The position numbers and the translations under genes are program-made. This document shows positions 41,090-41,645 of a stretch of DNA of 41,645 bases, piece by piece (positions within the stretch are counted from its first letter, which is position 1; each line of letters begins with the position of its first letter). The stretch spans positions 1 to 41,645 of the forward strand of contig JAJJLU010003654.1 of NCBI GenBank assembly GCA_023807065.1, written 5' to 3'. The stretch is from Isotricha intestinalis. Taxonomy: Eukaryota; Ciliophora; Litostomatea; Vestibuliferida; Isotrichidae. The notes under the pieces were generated by a model, which saw nothing but the letters and a program-made list of their open reading frames with translations, had not been told where the DNA came from and searched no databases.

Positions 41090-41645
41090 ATGTCAGATTC
41101 AGATAATTCAAAAAATAAAAAAATGTCGTGTTCAGATGATCCATCAAAAAATGGAGAATATATACAGAATAGAGACCCTAATTTTACTTTTGATTCAAAA
41201 GATGCAGAATCAATAAAAAACATGCTTAAAAGAACAAATCCAAGTAATGTAAATCCAATATTTCTAGCTACAAAAACTGGTCTTCAACCTGAAAAGAAAA
41301 AAATTTTTAAATTCTTTCGTTGGCGGTATTTGGGGGTAGTTTTACCAATATTAGTAATTGTTTTAATGTTTGTTGTTATTGTTTATAGGGCAATTTCAAA
41401 AAAGGTTGATAAAGAAGTACAAAATAAAGATCCGCCTGTAATACCACCGAATCCTGATCGAGAATTAGATATTATTCCTATGTTTAATTTTTTTAAATAT
41501 AAATACAAATCAAATAAAAATAATAGTGTTATTTTTTCTGATAAGGCTTTAAAAATTATGAAAAATATGTCTCATGATATTAATATTCTTTCTTACAATT
41601 ATAATTTAGATTGTGTTTTAATGTATTATGGATATTCAGGAAGTG
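41090..41645 (+). CDS. Single-pass membrane protein, N-terminal part (runs off the window)
   Basis: The frame starts with ATG at 41090 and stays open to the last base (185 codons), so the gene is 3'-partial. Residues 1-75 are polar (Ser/Asp/Asn/Lys) with no signal peptide. A basic KKKIFKFFRWR precedes one membrane helix (about 88-105, VLPILVIVLMFVVIVY). The rest should lie on the far side (a type II layout): a charged/Pro linker, then KYKYKSNKNNSVIFSDKALKI and YNYNLDCVLMYYGYSGS at the edge. A second in-frame ATG at codon 12 sits in a repeated SDSDNSKNKKM/SCSDD context. Function cannot be told from this part. Confidence 0.78.
   Translation, partial: MSDSDNSKNKKMSCSDDPSKNGEYIQNRDPNFTFDSKDAESIKNMLKRTNPSNVNPIFLATKTGLQPEKKKIFKFFRWRYLGVVLPILVIVLMFVVIVYRAISKKVDKEVQNKDPPVIPPNPDRELDIIPMFNFFKYKYKSNKNNSVIFSDKALKIMKNMSHDINILSYNYNLDCVLMYYGYSGS

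Noticed and set aside
1..41645. Ciliate-type recoding of TAA/TAG as glutamine
   Set aside because: All intact genes read through with CAA/CAG for Gln and end at TAA, TAG or TGA. In-frame stops occur only in regions that also show other decay or frame breaks.

Overview
The window is nuclear DNA of a very A+T-rich protist. It encodes eukaryote-only proteins (26S proteasome base subunit RPN1, METTL14-type RNA methyltransferase subunit, ANP32-type leucine-rich protein, CAMK-like kinase). The genes read in the standard code: TAA, TAG and TGA all act as stops and glutamine is CAA/CAG. Three introns can be placed from protein continuity and they are only 21, 26 and 30 nt long. Ultra-short introns, extreme A+T content and calcium/kinase-rich giant proteins fit a ciliate-like alveolate that keeps the standard code (heterotrich or litostome type), but the lineage is inferred, not shown.

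Layout. 1-4449 (+): 3' part of a very large triple-VWA protein, entering from outside the window and broken in frame near its 5' side. 4450-6699: a non-coding stretch with a GC-rich hairpin, a dead gene for a small secreted cysteine-rich protein (5177-5611, -), and a 295-bp MITE-like element with perfect 20-bp inverted termini (5617-5911) that starts 5 bp from that gene's start codon. 6700-8061 (+): first member of a multi-pass membrane family with a C-terminal coiled coil. 9209-9925 (+): ANP32-like gene with two introns. 10579-12138 (+): protein kinase. 12242-12592 (-): decayed coding frame. 13104-16200 (-): two tandem members of the same membrane family. 16434-17792 (-): membrane-anchored pepsin fold lacking both catalytic Asp motifs. 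19051-20568 (+): multi-pass protein with an N-terminal ectodomain.

20592-29251 is the compact, conserved block: a helical-repeat protein (-), a coiled-coil protein (-), METTL14 (+, head-to-head with the coiled-coil gene) and RPN1 (-, with a 26-nt intron that restores its N-terminus). 29768-39176 (+) is a giant propeller/EF-hand/pseudokinase/helical-repeat protein of about 3,130 residues, carried by two long frames that overlap and differ by one base near 32340. 39177-41089 is mostly empty, with one frameshifted small frame. A membrane protein gene starts at 41090 and runs off the end.

No tRNA, rRNA or CRISPR was found. The genes do not form an evident pathway. The possible novelties are the three-copy membrane/coiled-coil family, the giant pseudokinase, the inactive pepsin-fold receptor-like protein, the ultra-short introns, and the MITE beside a recently dead secreted gene.
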